64,000 nt of DNA from Paenibacillus soyae (lineage in GTDB: Bacteria > Bacillota > Bacilli > Paenibacillales > Paenibacillaceae): assembly GCF_024623455.1 (NCBI RefSeq), contig NZ_JANIPJ010000019.1, positions 1-64,000 of the forward strand, read 5' to 3'. The position numbers and the translations under genes are program-made. Under the pieces are notes generated by a model that ran no database searches, was not told the origin of the DNA, and saw nothing but the letters and a program-made list of their open reading frames with translations. This document shows, in pieces, positions 1-10,704 of this stretch. Every line of letters begins with the position of its first letter. Positions within the stretch are counted from its first letter, which is position 1.

Positions 1-123
1 GGTTACCTACGTGTTACTCACCCGTCCGCCGCTAACCTTACCCCGAAGGGTAAGATCCGCTCGACTTGCATGTATTAGGCACGCCGCCAGCGTTCGTCCT
101 GAGCCAGGATCAAACTCTCCATA
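1..123 (-). rRNA. rrs: 16S ribosomal RNA, 5' end only
   Basis: Read on the minus strand, the segment starts with the universal bacterial 16S beginning (GAGAGTTTGATCCTGGCTC) and continues into conserved helices near the 5' end. Only about the first 120 nucleotides are in the window and the rest lies beyond the left edge. The exact mature 5' end is uncertain by a few bases. It is transcribed away from ligA, with its leader and promoter at 124-305. Confidence 0.97.
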
Positions 124-270
124 AAAGTTAGTTTGACTTGCTCAATTCGTTACTAGCTAAGATGCCGTCTTGGCCGAAGCCTGTCCGAGCATCAAATTGT
201 TGTTTGGATTTTGACGTGATCCATTTGTTCAGTTTTCAAAGAACTTGTTCGTCACGTTTTGTCGTGACAA
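124..270 (-). other. rRNA operon leader with boxA-like antitermination element
   Basis: This is the transcribed spacer between the predicted rrn start point and 16S. On the minus strand it carries GTTCTTTGAAAACTGAAC (about 227-244), the boxA-containing leader element shared by Bacillales rRNA operons. It also holds a GTCACG/CGTGAC hairpin near 249-268. No protein is credible here. Confidence 0.75.
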
Positions 271-276
271 GATGTT

Positions 277-305
277 ATGTTATCATCTTCCGTTCCGAGT
301 GTCAA
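277..305 (-). promoter_or_regulatory. rRNA operon promoter (sigma-A type), proximal
   Basis: On the minus strand TTGACA (300-305) and TAACAT (277-282) are separated by 17 bases, a near-consensus sigma-A promoter about 150 bases upstream of 16S. That is the usual place for the proximal rrn promoter. Confidence 0.85.
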
Positions 306-372
306 GCTTTCGTTTTCGATTTTTTCGAACCGTTTCGGCTTGTTCATTCGTGTCTCAGAAGCGACAAGAAAT

Positions 373-401
373 AATGTACCACATCAGAAAACAAAAAACA
401 A
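373..401 (-). promoter_or_regulatory. possible distal rRNA operon promoter
   Basis: On the minus strand TTGTTT (396-401) and TACATT (373-378) have a 17-base spacer in an AT-rich stretch. Tandem promoters are common in Bacillales rrn operons, so this could be a P1. The -35 match is only moderate. Confidence 0.35.
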
Positions 402-444
402 CTTGAAGTTTTTTACAATTTAATCGACGATTGCGGCTTACATG

Positions 445-483
445 AAAAAGGACTGTCCCTCCTATTATAGAGAGAACAGTCCC
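445..483 (-). terminator. rho-independent terminator of ligA
   Basis: On the minus strand GGACTGT (482-476) pairs with ACAGTCC (456-450) and is followed by TTTTT. It sits directly after the ligA stop codon. Confidence 0.75.
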
Positions 484-489
484 ACCTAT

Positions 490-2562
<2,073 letters not shown>

Positions 2563-2574
2563 TCATTCCTCTAG

Positions 2575-4962
2575 TTACAGCTTCGTGAGAGGAGCAAATT
2601 CGGAAAGAAGACGCTTGATGCCGATCGGCGCCGGGAAAGCGACCTGAAGCTCCTTGTCCTTGCCCGCTCCCTTGACGGCCACGATTGTGCCTTCGCCCCA
2701 CTTGCCGTGCGCGACGCGATCGCCGACCGCGTAATCGCCTCCCGCTCCCGGGGCCCCGGCAGCAGCGCCGCTGGCAGCCGTTCCGCCTGTCAGCTTCGCG
2801 CCGCGCGAAGCATCGAACGGCGTGCTGACGCGGACGCCGCCGCCTGACGGCGAGCCGCTTCCCGTGATGCGACCCGTCCCCGCTCCGAAGCCCGTCTGGC
2901 GCGATGCCGCGCTCGAAGACGGCGCTCCGCCGGTACCGCCGGTAAACCGCGAGCCCGTCGAACGGCCGAAGCCGCCGCTGCCCCCGCTTCCGCCGATGCT
3001 CGTCGACACGCCTTCGCGTACCTCATCCGGAATTTCCTCCAGGAAGCGCGACGGCGAGTTCATGCTCGTGCGGCCGAACAAGGTGCGCATGCGCGCGCAA
3101 GTCAGATAAAGCTTCTCCTCCGCCCGCGTGATGCCGACGTAAGCGAGCCTCCGCTCTTCTTCGAGCTCTTCGTTGTCCATGAGCGCCCGGCTATGCGGAA
3201 AGACCGATTCCTCCATGCCGATGATGAAGACGATCGGGAATTCGAGGCCTTTGGCGCTGTGCATCGTCATGAGGACGACCGCATCGCCCGCTTTGTCCGC
3301 TTCTTCCTCGTCTTTGTTCATCGAGTCGATATCCGCGATCAGAGCCAAGTCCGTCAAGAACGCAACAAGAGACTTGTCTTCGTTGCGCTGCTCGAAATCC
3401 ATCGTCACGGACAGGAACTCGTCAATGTTCTCGATGCGCGCTTTGGATTCGAGCGTATTCTCGCGATGCAGCTCTACCCGGTACTGGGACAACTCGAGCA
3501 CCTTCTCCGTCAGCTCCGTCACGGTCAAATAATCGACCATCGAGGTCAGGTTATAAATGAGCGTATAGAATTCGCCGAGCAGCGTCCGCGTGCGGCCATT
3601 CACTTCCACATCGCCAAGATCGGAGAGGACGCGGTACACGGACGTGCCCCTGCGAGCGGCCTCCTCCTCCAGCTTGGCGACCGTCGTATCGCCGATGCCT
3701 CGCTTCGGCACGTTGATGATGCGGGCCAGGCTGATGTCGTCGTCCGGATTGGAAATCAGGCGCAGATAGGCGAGGATATCCTTGATCTCTTTGCGGTCGT
3801 AGAACTTGATGCCGCCTACGATTTGATAAGGGATATCGGATTTGATCAAAATTTCCTCGATGACCCGGGACTGCGCGTTCGTCCGGTACAAGATCGCGTG
3901 GTCGGAGTAACGGCGGCCTTTGTTTACGTTTTTGCGGATTTCCCCCGTTACGAAATACCCCTCGTCATGCTCCGAGTCCGCCTGATACAGCTTGATCATG
4001 TCGCCGGCGCCCTGCTCCGTCCACAGCTTCTTCGGCTTGCGTCCGGTGTTGCGCTTGATGACGGCGTTGGCCGCGTCGAGAATGTTCGACGTGGAGCGGT
4101 AATTCTGCTCCAACATAATGGCGCAGGCTTCGGGATAGTCGCTCTCGAAGTTCAGGATGTTCGTGATGTCCGCGCCGCGCCAGCGGTAGATCGACTGGTC
4201 GCTGTCGCCGACGACGCATATATTATGATGCTTGTCGGCCAGCATCCGGCAGATCATGTACTGGGCCCTGTTCGTATCCTGATACTCGTCGACATGGATA
4301 TAACGGAATTTATTTTGATAAAACTCGAGAACCTCCGGCACTTCCTTGAACAGCTGAATCGTCTTCATGATCAGGTCGTCGAAATCGAGCGAGTTGTTGC
4401 TCTTCAGCCGCTTCTGGTACATCTCGTACACCTTCGCCACGAGCTCGTCGAAATAATCGCCGACCTTCTGTTCGAAGCTCTTCGGCGTAATGAGCTCGTT
4501 CTTCGCTCCGCTGATCGCCGCCTGAACCGCCTTCGGCTCGAACTTCTTCGTGTCGATCTTCAGATCCTTCATGCAGTTGCGGATGACGGACAGCTGATCG
4601 GACGAGTCCAGGATGGAGAAGTTGGAGGTGAAGCCGATCCGGTCGATGTCCTTCCTCAGAATGCGCACGCACATGGAGTGGAAGGTCGATACCCATATAT
4701 CGCGACCTGACGGGCCGACGAGCGCGCTGACCCGGTCCTGCATCTCGCGGGATGCTTTATTGGTAAACGTGATCGCGAGGATGCTCCAAGGCGCCACTCG
4801 CTTCTTCTCGATGAGATACGCGATCCGGTGCGTCAGCACGCGCGTCTTGCCGCTGCCCGCTCCGGCCATGATCAGAAGGGGACCGTCGGTCGCCTGAACA
4901 GCCTCTCTCTGCGGCGGATTAAGCTTCTGAACCGCCTCTTCGATTCCTATATGATTGAACAT
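2575..4962 (-). CDS. pcrA: ATP-dependent DNA helicase PcrA (UvrD/Rep family)
   Basis: A superfamily 1 3'-5' helicase needed for repair, plasmid replication and removal of recombination or transcription obstacles. The 795-residue protein shows Walker A (AGAGSGKT, near residue 35), the Walker B motif VDEYQDTN and motif VI ([12 protein letters not shown]). A Gly/Ser-rich linker near residues 655-740 precedes a C-terminal Tudor-like segment ([17 protein letters not shown]), the part that in this family contacts RNA polymerase. The ATG at 4962 has AGGAG 7 bases upstream. A strong terminator separates it from pcrB, so pcrA-ligA may be transcribed partly on their own. Confidence 0.97.
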   Translation of the reverse strand: MFNHIGIEEAVQKLNPPQREAVQATDGPLLIMAGAGSGKTRVLTHRIAYLIEKKRVAPWSILAITFTNKASREMQDRVSALVGPSGRDIWVSTFHSMCVRILRKDIDRIGFTSNFSILDSSDQLSVIRNCMKDLKIDTKKFEPKAVQAAISGAKNELITPKSFEQKVGDYFDELVAKVYEMYQKRLKSNNSLDFDDLIMKTIQLFKEVPEVLEFYQNKFRYIHVDEYQDTNRAQYMICRMLADKHHNICVVGDSDQSIYRWRGADITNILNFESDYPEACAIMLEQNYRSTSNILDAANAVIKRNTGRKPKKLWTEQGAGDMIKLYQADSEHDEGYFVTGEIRKNVNKGRRYSDHAILYRTNAQSRVIEEILIKSDIPYQIVGGIKFYDRKEIKDILAYLRLISNPDDDISLARIINVPKRGIGDTTVAKLEEEAARRGTSVYRVLSDLGDVEVNGRTRTLLGEFYTLIYNLTSMVDYLTVTELTEKVLELSQYRVELHRENTLESKARIENIDEFLSVTMDFEQRNEDKSLVAFLTDLALIADIDSMNKDEEEADKAGDAVVLMTMHSAKGLEFPIVFIIGMEESVFPHSRALMDNEELEEERRLAYVGITRAEEKLYLTCARMRTLFGRTSMNSPSRFLEEIPDEVREGVSTSIGGSGGSGGFGRSTGSRFTGGTGGAPSSSAASRQTGFGAGTGRITGSGSPSGGGVRVSTPFDASRGAKLTGGTAASGAAAGAPGAGGDYAVGDRVAHGKWGEGTIVAVKGAGKDKELQVAFPAPIGIKRLLSEFAPLTKL

Positions 4963-5062
4963 GCTTTAACTCCTTTGTTCGCCATTTTGTTCGCCTATTC
5001 CCAGTTTAGACGGGCGCCCTGTAGCTGTCAATTTGGGGAAACGATTTCCTGCTTTGCCGGTG

Positions 5063-5107
5063 CCAAAAAAAACAAAACACCCAACGGCTTATGATGCCGT
5101 TAGGTGT
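5063..5107 (-). terminator. terminator between pcrB and pcrA
   Basis: On the minus strand a 12-base stem (5107-5096 with 5088-5077, one mismatch) and a short loop are followed by TTTTGTTTTTTTT. This is a strong intrinsic terminator just after the pcrB stop, inside the classical pcrB-pcrA-ligA cluster. Confidence 0.85.
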
Positions 5108-5121
5108 TCCGTTTCATTTCA

Positions 5122-5832
5122 TCAAAATTCCTGCCGGCCGCCGCCGCGAACCGCTTCCACCGTGGATAACGCCGCAGCCAGGTCCGTGTAGATGACGTTT
5201 CCGACAACGATGGTGTGCGCGTGCTCGGCCGCCTGACGCGCCTTGTCCGCGGAGTCGATCCCGCCGCCGTAGAACAGGCGGGCGTTCCGCACGGCACGAC
5301 GGGCGCTGGCGAGGAGCGGCATATCGCCGAATCGTCCGCTATATTCGAGATAGATGACGGGCAGCCTCATCAGCCTATCCGCCATGCGGACGTAGGCGAT
5401 GAGCCCCTCCTCGTCCAAAGCCGCGTTCGCCCCCGTCACCTGGGCTGCCGTGGCGTCTTCGTTCAATATAATATAGCCTTGCGCGGCCGTCTCTTCCCAA
5501 GGAACGAACGTACCGTATTCCTTCAGCCCTTCGATCTGCTTGCCTATAATCCATTCCGCCCGGTCCGTGTTCAGAACAAGCGGCACGAAATATCCGTCGA
5601 AGCCCGGCACCGCGCCATCCAAGGTCGACACCTCGAGCGCGCAGTCCACCTCGTACCGCCTTACCCTCGACATCAGATCGACCGTATTCTCGAACGTGAC
5701 GCCGCTGGAGCCGCCGATTAGAATCGCGTCCGTGCCGGACATGCACAGCGCGTCCAGCGCCTCGTCGGAAATAGGTTTGTCGGGATCCAGTTTGAATACA
5801 TGCCGCCATTCCGAGAACCAAGCTTCCTTCAT
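5122..5832 (-). CDS. pcrB: heptaprenylglyceryl phosphate synthase PcrB
   Basis: A TIM-barrel prenyltransferase of the geranylgeranylglyceryl-phosphate synthase family. In Bacillales, PcrB joins heptaprenyl diphosphate to glycerol-1-phosphate, giving an archaeal-type ether lipid precursor. The 236-residue protein shows the phosphate-binding stretches ILIGGSSG, VPLVLNT and YGGGIDS, and ends with VVGNVIYTD, all typical of the family. The position directly upstream of pcrA supports the call. The ATG at 5832 is the first in frame, with only a weak purine-rich site upstream. A good promoter lies at 5906-5934. Confidence 0.95.
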   Translation of the reverse strand: MKEAWFSEWRHVFKLDPDKPISDEALDALCMSGTDAILIGGSSGVTFENTVDLMSRVRRYEVDCALEVSTLDGAVPGFDGYFVPLVLNTDRAEWIIGKQIEGLKEYGTFVPWEETAAQGYIILNEDATAAQVTGANAALDEEGLIAYVRMADRLMRLPVIYLEYSGRFGDMPLLASARRAVRNARLFYGGGIDSADKARQAAEHAHTIVVGNVIYTDLAAALSTVEAVRGGGRQEF

Positions 5833-5905
5833 CTCTTTTCACGCCTCACTTTTTGTGTCGCCGTTCAAGCGAAGCATGCCCCGCATGCCCGTATTCGCCA
5901 TTTCT

Positions 5906-5934
5906 ATGCTAAGACAGGCGGTGCGGCGTGTCAA
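5906..5934 (-). promoter_or_regulatory. sigma-A promoter of pcrB
   Basis: On the minus strand TTGACA (5929-5934) and TAGCAT (5906-5911) are 17 bases apart. The predicted start lies about 65 bases before the pcrB ATG. Confidence 0.7.
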
Positions 5935-5952
5935 ATCCATCCGGCAATCGGG

Positions 5953-6786
5953 CTAGCCTTTCGACGCGCCGGCCGTCAGGCCTTCGATCAGAAAGCGCTG
6001 AAGAAACAGGAATAACAGAGTAACCGGCACCGCCACGAGAACCGCTCCCGCGGCGAACATCGTAAACTCCGTGGAGTTGCGCTGGCTGACCATCCGGTAC
6101 AGGCCGACGGCAAGCGTTCGCTGCTCCTCCGTCCGAAGAATCAGATCGGCGAACAGGAAGTCGACGAAAGCCCCGTTGAATATCATCAAGCTGGAGTAGG
6201 TCAGCATCGGCGTAGAGAGGGGAACGATGATCGACAGGAATACCCGCAAATGATGGGCGCCGTCGATTCTGGCCGCGTCCTCCAGGCTTTGCGGAATGGT
6301 GTCGAAAAAACCTTTGGCCACGAATACGTTCGTAATAATCGCTCCGGAGCCGTAGACGAGAATAAGGGCGCCATGCGAATTCAGCATCCCCAGCGAGTTC
6401 AGCAGAATATAGATCGCGATCATAGCCATGAACCCGGGGAACATCTGCAGCACCAAAAATAGCTTGAGCGTCGTCTTCCGCCCGGCGAACCGGAACCTGG
6501 ATATCGCATACGAGCCGAGCAGCAGTAGAGCGGTGCCGAGCAGCGTGGAGCCGACGGCGACCTTGAAGGTGTTCGCGAACCAGCGGATGTACTGGGTATT
6601 CTCGAACAGGTTCCGGTAATGCTCTAGCGTCAGCTCTCTCGGAATAAGGGAGTCGCTGTACAAGCTGTTGCCCGTCTTGAACGACGACATCAGAATCCAT
6701 AACGCTGGGAAGAGGCTTATCGCGGTCAGGATAACGAGCACGACGTAGCTCCCCCCGAGCTTGAAGCGGTCCAGTCTCGTATTCAT
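5953..6786 (-). CDS. sugar ABC transporter permease, MalG type
   Basis: One of two membrane subunits of a carbohydrate uptake ABC transporter (CUT1, maltose/maltodextrin-like). The 277-residue protein has about six hydrophobic segments. The cytoplasmic EAA loop (EDAARIDGAHHLRVF), which docks on the ATPase, lies near residue 185. The longer frame starts at 6834, but the ATG at 6786 follows AGGAGG by 10 bases and overlaps the upstream malF stop as ATGA, the usual translational coupling. The preferred sugar cannot be read from the sequence. No ATPase gene is nearby. In Bacillales a shared ATPase such as MsmX usually serves these importers. Confidence 0.9.
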   Translation of the reverse strand: MNTRLDRFKLGGSYVVLVILTAISLFPALWILMSSFKTGNSLYSDSLIPRELTLEHYRNLFENTQYIRWFANTFKVAVGSTLLGTALLLLGSYAISRFRFAGRKTTLKLFLVLQMFPGFMAMIAIYILLNSLGMLNSHGALILVYGSGAIITNVFVAKGFFDTIPQSLEDAARIDGAHHLRVFLSIIVPLSTPMLTYSSLMIFNGAFVDFLFADLILRTEEQRTLAVGLYRMVSQRNSTEFTMFAAGAVLVAVPVTLLFLFLQRFLIEGLTAGASKG

Positions 6787-8093
6787 TGGATCATATCCTC
6801 CTCCCGGTACGATTTCGTGCGGGTATAGCTCCATATCGACAAGGAAGCGACGATCAGGAAGATCGCGATTCCGATGACCGACGCGTAGCTGAACTGCGAT
6901 TGATTCAGAGCGAGCTTATACAGCCACGTAACGAGCAGATCCGTATGGCCCGCGAACTGGTAGTCGATATTGACCGGGTCGCCGTTCGTCAGCAGGTAGA
7001 TCACGTTGAAGTTGTTCATATTGCCCGCGAATTGCATGATGAGAAGGGGAGCGGTCGAGAACAGCACCATCGGGAACGTGATGTGCCTCAGCTTCTGGAA
7101 CGTCCCCGCTCCGTCCACTTCGGCTGCTTCGTACCAGTCCTTCGGAATCGTCGTGAGGACGCCGAACGCCAGGATCATCGTAACTGGCATGCCGATCCAC
7201 ATGTTGACCAGAATGACCGTCGCTTTGGCCCAGAACGGGTCCGTCAGCCACGGGATGCCCTCTATACCGAAGTAGGCCAAATACCGGTTGACCGGGCCGA
7301 ATTGGTTGTTGAACATATTGCGCATGACCAGCAGCGACACCATGTTCGGGATGGCGAACGGCACGATGAGCGCCGTCCGCCAAAACCGCTTCCAGCGAAG
7401 CCTCGGCTGCGAGATCAGGATGGCGACCAGCACTCCTCCGACATAAGTCGTAACCGTCGCCAGCACCGCCCACACGATCGTCCACGAGAGGATGCCGGTG
7501 AACGTGCCGCTCCAGATATCCATGCGAAGCATGTTGACGAAATTTTGCAGCCCGACCCAGTCCAGGAGATGAGCCGGCGGAAGCACCGGGTCGGCATAAT
7601 TCGTGAAAGCCAGCAAAATGGAGAACACGAGCGGCAGCACCGTAAGGAACAACACCGCCGACAACGGAATAAACAGCACGACGTATGCAAAATGCTTATA
7701 GCCCGCCTGCTTCAGCGACTCCTTGAGCCGGGGCGGCACATCTCCCCGTTCCCGCAGCATACCGGTCCGATAGGCGTCGCGGACGCAGAGGAGATAGAAC
7801 GCGGCGAACAGGAACGCAAGGAACAAAGCGATCAGTCCCTCCACCATGAGGAAGATCGAGTGATCCCCTTCCATCATCACGCTCAGCTTGCCGACTTTTC
7901 GGAAGCCGCTCGGATTCGTGCCCAGCGTCAGGAGCCCTTCGATGCGTTCCGCCAATTGAAAGACGATCGCGTACCATCCGGCCGCGGCGACGGCCGCGAA
8001 CGACAATCCTTTGCCAAGCTGCCGATGATAGAGCTGGCCGAGCCCGGGGAGCAGGACGGATAGCCATGCGCCTGCTATGCGATGCGCCGTCAT
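6783..8093 (-). CDS. sugar ABC transporter permease, MalF type
   Basis: The second permease of the same importer. The 436-residue protein begins with an extra hydrophobic N-terminal region (two or three segments, residues about 10-110) before the six-helix permease core. This layout is known from MalF proteins. The EAA loop reads YEAAEVDGAGTFQKL near residue 330. Its ATG overlaps the stop codon of the binding-protein gene (ATGA), and its own stop overlaps the start of the MalG-type gene, so the three genes form one translationally coupled unit. Confidence 0.9.
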   Translation of the reverse strand: MTAHRIAGAWLSVLLPGLGQLYHRQLGKGLSFAAVAAAGWYAIVFQLAERIEGLLTLGTNPSGFRKVGKLSVMMEGDHSIFLMVEGLIALFLAFLFAAFYLLCVRDAYRTGMLRERGDVPPRLKESLKQAGYKHFAYVVLFIPLSAVLFLTVLPLVFSILLAFTNYADPVLPPAHLLDWVGLQNFVNMLRMDIWSGTFTGILSWTIVWAVLATVTTYVGGVLVAILISQPRLRWKRFWRTALIVPFAIPNMVSLLVMRNMFNNQFGPVNRYLAYFGIEGIPWLTDPFWAKATVILVNMWIGMPVTMILAFGVLTTIPKDWYEAAEVDGAGTFQKLRHITFPMVLFSTAPLLIMQFAGNMNNFNVIYLLTNGDPVNIDYQFAGHTDLLVTWLYKLALNQSQFSYASVIGIAIFLIVASLSIWSYTRTKSYREEDMIQ

Positions 8094-9385
8094 TTGGCCG
8101 CCATGCCGTCCTTAATATTTTGCGCGATTTGATCCAGCGTCTGCTTAATGTCCAAGCTCGGGTCGTTCCAGAGGGAGACGAACGCGGATTGAAGACCGTC
8201 CCACACCAGATCGACGCCGGCAACGGACGACATCGGAACGGATTGCTCGAATTGGCGGAAGAACCCGCTCGTGATCGGATCGTTCTGAATCGACGGATCC
8301 TCTCCCGCTTCGATATTGGCCGGGATCGCGCCCGTCATCTCGTAGTTCAGCAGCTGATTCTCCTTGGAGCTGGCGAAATGGGCGAACATTCTCGCGGCGA
8401 TCGGGTATTCCGAATACGCGTTGACGTAATACGATTTGACCCCGGACAGACTGATTGCAGGCTGCCCGTTCGGGAATGAGGGGAGCGGCGCCACGCCGAA
8501 ATTTACTTGGTCCTTGAAAGCCGATACCGACCAAGGTCCGTCTACGTTCAGAGCTAGCTTGCCGTCCTGGAACAGCTGCGTCTTCACGTCGTAGGTGATG
8601 TCTCCCGCGTTCATCGGCAGAATCTCTTTCAGCGAGCGGAGAAATTCGAAGCCCTTCACGACGTCCCCCTTGTTGATGCCAAGGTCGTCCGGGTTGGTAT
8701 TGTTGTCGCCGAACATGTAACCGCCGTAGCTCCCGATGAACGGATAGGAATAATAGCCGACAAACTCCCACATGATAGCGTATTTCGACTCGTCCGGCTT
8801 GTTATACGTCTTGGCGAACGCGATGATCTCTTCCCAGGTTTGCGGAGGCTCGGGGAACAGATCCTTGTTGTAAAACATGGCGTACGTCTCCACCGATTTC
8901 GGATAGCCATACAGGACGCCTTCGTAGCTGGAAGCCGCAACGGCGGTCTCGACGGCACTCGTCCTCGTCTCTTCTTCATAGGCGTCGTTCGGGAGCAGCA
9001 AGCCCGCTTTCACCGCCAAACCGATCTGGTCATGCGGCAGCGTCAGAATGTCGGCCGCCGTCTTGGCCGGACCGTCCGTGGCGAGACGGGCTCCTTGGTC
9101 GCCTCCCGCCACCGTCTCGACCGTGACGGGAACGCCGTAAGCCTCCTCGAACGCTTTGCCCACCTTCTCCATGTACGCGACCTGCTCCTGGGCCTCCCAT
9201 ACGACCAGCTTGGCGCCCTTCTCCGGAGCAAGCTCCTCGGATCCGTCATTCTCCGCGCCCGCCGAATCGGCCGGAACCGCGTTCCCGGCATTCGACGCGC
9301 CCGTACCGCTGCAAGCGCCGGCCACGACGGCCAGAAGCAGCAGCAGCGTAAGCAGCGCGATCCCCTTCGTTTTGTTTTTTTTCAT
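8090..9385 (-). CDS. extracellular sugar-binding lipoprotein, MalE type
   Basis: The solute-binding component of the importer, tethered outside the membrane as a lipoprotein. The signal peptide ends in the lipobox VAGAC with the lipidated cysteine at residue 25. The mature part follows the family 1 binding-protein pattern (VVWEAQEQ, DILTLPHDQIGLAVKAG, YGYPKSVETYAMFYNKDLF, VDGPW). These stretches are closest to maltose/maltodextrin-binding proteins. The ATG at 9385 has a GGGGTG-type site upstream. It is the first gene of the importer operon and lies behind a structured leader with a terminator hairpin (9434-9484). Confidence 0.92.
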   Translation of the reverse strand: MKKNKTKGIALLTLLLLLAVVAGACSGTGASNAGNAVPADSAGAENDGSEELAPEKGAKLVVWEAQEQVAYMEKVGKAFEEAYGVPVTVETVAGGDQGARLATDGPAKTAADILTLPHDQIGLAVKAGLLLPNDAYEEETRTSAVETAVAASSYEGVLYGYPKSVETYAMFYNKDLFPEPPQTWEEIIAFAKTYNKPDESKYAIMWEFVGYYSYPFIGSYGGYMFGDNNTNPDDLGINKGDVVKGFEFLRSLKEILPMNAGDITYDVKTQLFQDGKLALNVDGPWSVSAFKDQVNFGVAPLPSFPNGQPAISLSGVKSYYVNAYSEYPIAARMFAHFASSKENQLLNYEMTGAIPANIEAGEDPSIQNDPITSGFFRQFEQSVPMSSVAGVDLVWDGLQSAFVSLWNDPSLDIKQTLDQIAQNIKDGMAAK

Positions 9386-9433
9386 CCTTGCGCACCCCTC
9401 TTCTCTAGGCTAAAAACGACATGCGGACACGAC

Positions 9434-9484
9434 AAAAAAGAGGTACAACCTCCAAGTCGTTAGACTTATTCGAGGTTGTACCCC
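9434..9484 (-). terminator. leader terminator/attenuator hairpin before the malE-type gene
   Basis: An 11-base perfect inverted repeat (9442-9452 and 9472-9482) encloses a second short stem (AAGTC/GACTT). On the minus strand it is followed by CTCTTTTTTG. It lies between a predicted promoter (9546-9575) and the malE-type start codon, so full-length transcripts would have to read through it. Which signal controls this is unknown. Confidence 0.7.
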
Positions 9485-9545
9485 TTCGGGTATCATGGCC
9501 TTCAAATTGTCGTGTGACAATCCCTGATGCCGCTTTCGCAGGTTT

Positions 9546-9575
9546 AGTATAGATCGCCGTTTAAAGCGCTCGCAA
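9546..9575 (-). promoter_or_regulatory. promoter of the malE-F-G operon
   Basis: On the minus strand TTGCGA (9570-9575) and TATACT (9546-9551) are separated by 18 bases. The predicted start near 9539 gives a leader of about 150 bases. Besides the terminator, the leader holds an ATTGTC/GACAAT hairpin and a TACCC/GGGTA hairpin. Confidence 0.6.
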
Positions 9576-9700
9576 TTCCGATTTGGGGCGATTCTCGTTC
9601 GATTTTCGGAAATAATGGCCATTTATCTCCATTTCGCTCACGGAACATCTAATATTCTAAAATTTTCTAGTTCTGCTGCTGTGCGGACGAATTTACCCTC

Positions 9701-9730
9701 TTGCCAGGTTCAATGAAGGTCTGCTATGAT
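9701..9730 (+). promoter_or_regulatory. promoter of the acetyltransferase gene
   Basis: TTGCCA (9701-9706) and TATGAT (9725-9730) are separated by 18 bases. The predicted transcript starts near 9737, about 110 bases before the coding sequence. Confidence 0.6.
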
Positions 9731-9785
9731 GCAGCCAAGCAAACAATTCGAGGGCTACTGCTTCTCCGGCAACGCCGGATGACAA

Positions 9786-9817
9786 CCCCGCTACTTCGCG
9801 TAGCGGGGTATTTTTTG
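9786..9817 (+). terminator. leader terminator before the acetyltransferase gene
   Basis: CCCCGCTAC (9786-9794) pairs with GTAGCGGGG (9800-9808) and is followed by TATTTTTTG. It lies between the promoter and the start codon at 9849. An upstream GCTAC inside GAGGGCTACTGC (about 9750-9761) could pair with the 3' arm and act as an antiterminator. That makes a regulated leader plausible. I do not recognise a known riboswitch class. Confidence 0.65.
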
Positions 9818-9848
9818 TTCCTGCAAATTCTGACATGGGGGAATCGCA

Positions 9849-10652
9849 ATGGAAACCAAAACCGAAAGAAGAGTACTGCTCGTAAAAGGAGATTTGATTC
9901 GCGGCTTCCGGGAAGCCGGTCTGGCCGAAGGACAGACCGTCATCGCGCATTGCGCCATGAGAAAGCTGGGCTTCGTGGTCGGCGGGGCGGAAACGGTGGT
10001 GCGGGCGCTGCTTGAGGTGCTAGGGGAAGAAGGCACGCTCGTCATGCCAAGCCAAACCTGGAAAAATCTCGATCCCTCGGAAGGCGTGCATTGGGAGGAG
10101 CCCGTCGAATGGTGGCCGGCGCTTCGCAAGCATTGGCCCGCTTACGATCCTCGGGTCACGCCGTCAATCGGCATGGGCGCCGTCGCCGAGATGCTCCGCA
10201 CCTGGCCCGGCGCTTGCCGGTCGGCCCATCCCGCCCGTTCCTTCGCCGCCGTAGGCAAGCATGCCGCGGAGATTACGGCGCATCATGACCTGAGCCGGAT
10301 ATTCGACGACAGCTCGCCGCTCGGGAAGCTGTACGAGCTCGATGCCCGCGTGCTGCTGATCGGAGTGGGCCATGACAAAAACACGTCGCTGCACCTCGCC
10401 GAGACGAGAGCCCGCTTCGCCGGGAAACGGCATAAACGCGAGAGCAGCGCCGTTATGCGCGGCGGCGTCCGCGAATGGGTCTCCTACGAGACGCAAGCCG
10501 TGGACGACGGCGATTTCAAGGCACTTGGCGCAGCGTTCGAGCGGGAGATCCGTCTGCAGCCCTGCTTCGTTGGCGGCGCGGAAGTCCGGCTCTTGCGCCA
10601 GCGCCAGCTGGTCGACTGGGCCGTCGATTGGATGGAGCGGCATCGGAATTAG
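9849..10652 (+). CDS. AAC(3)-family N-acetyltransferase
   Basis: The 267-residue protein belongs to the aminoglycoside 3-N-acetyltransferase fold family, which moves acetyl from acetyl-CoA to an amine. Recognisable stretches are GGAETVVRALLEVLG, GTLVMPSQTW, TPSIGMGAVAEMLR, AHPARSFAAVG and LLIGVGHDKNTSLHLAE. The last holds the GxGHxxNTSLH pattern of the family. Many chromosomal members in Bacilli have no proven resistance role, so the substrate is left open. GGGGGAA precedes the ATG by 6 bases. Its leader carries its own promoter and a terminator hairpin, which suggests conditional expression. Confidence 0.85.
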   Translation: METKTERRVLLVKGDLIRGFREAGLAEGQTVIAHCAMRKLGFVVGGAETVVRALLEVLGEEGTLVMPSQTWKNLDPSEGVHWEEPVEWWPALRKHWPAYDPRVTPSIGMGAVAEMLRTWPGACRSAHPARSFAAVGKHAAEITAHHDLSRIFDDSSPLGKLYELDARVLLIGVGHDKNTSLHLAETRARFAGKRHKRESSAVMRGGVREWVSYETQAVDDGDFKALGAAFEREIRLQPCFVGGAEVRLLRQRQLVDWAVDWMERHRN

Positions 10653-10704
10653 CCGTAGAGCTGCGTCCTGATGGGGGGAGGGGCACCCTGTATTGCGGTT
10701 GGCC

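Noticed and set aside
3193-4710. Plus-strand open frame opposite pcrA
   Set aside because: Shadow of pcrA. No start signal or domain.
9410-9622. Minus-strand 70-residue frame in the importer leader
   Set aside because: It runs through the terminator hairpin, has no ribosome binding site, and the segment is better explained as untranslated leader.
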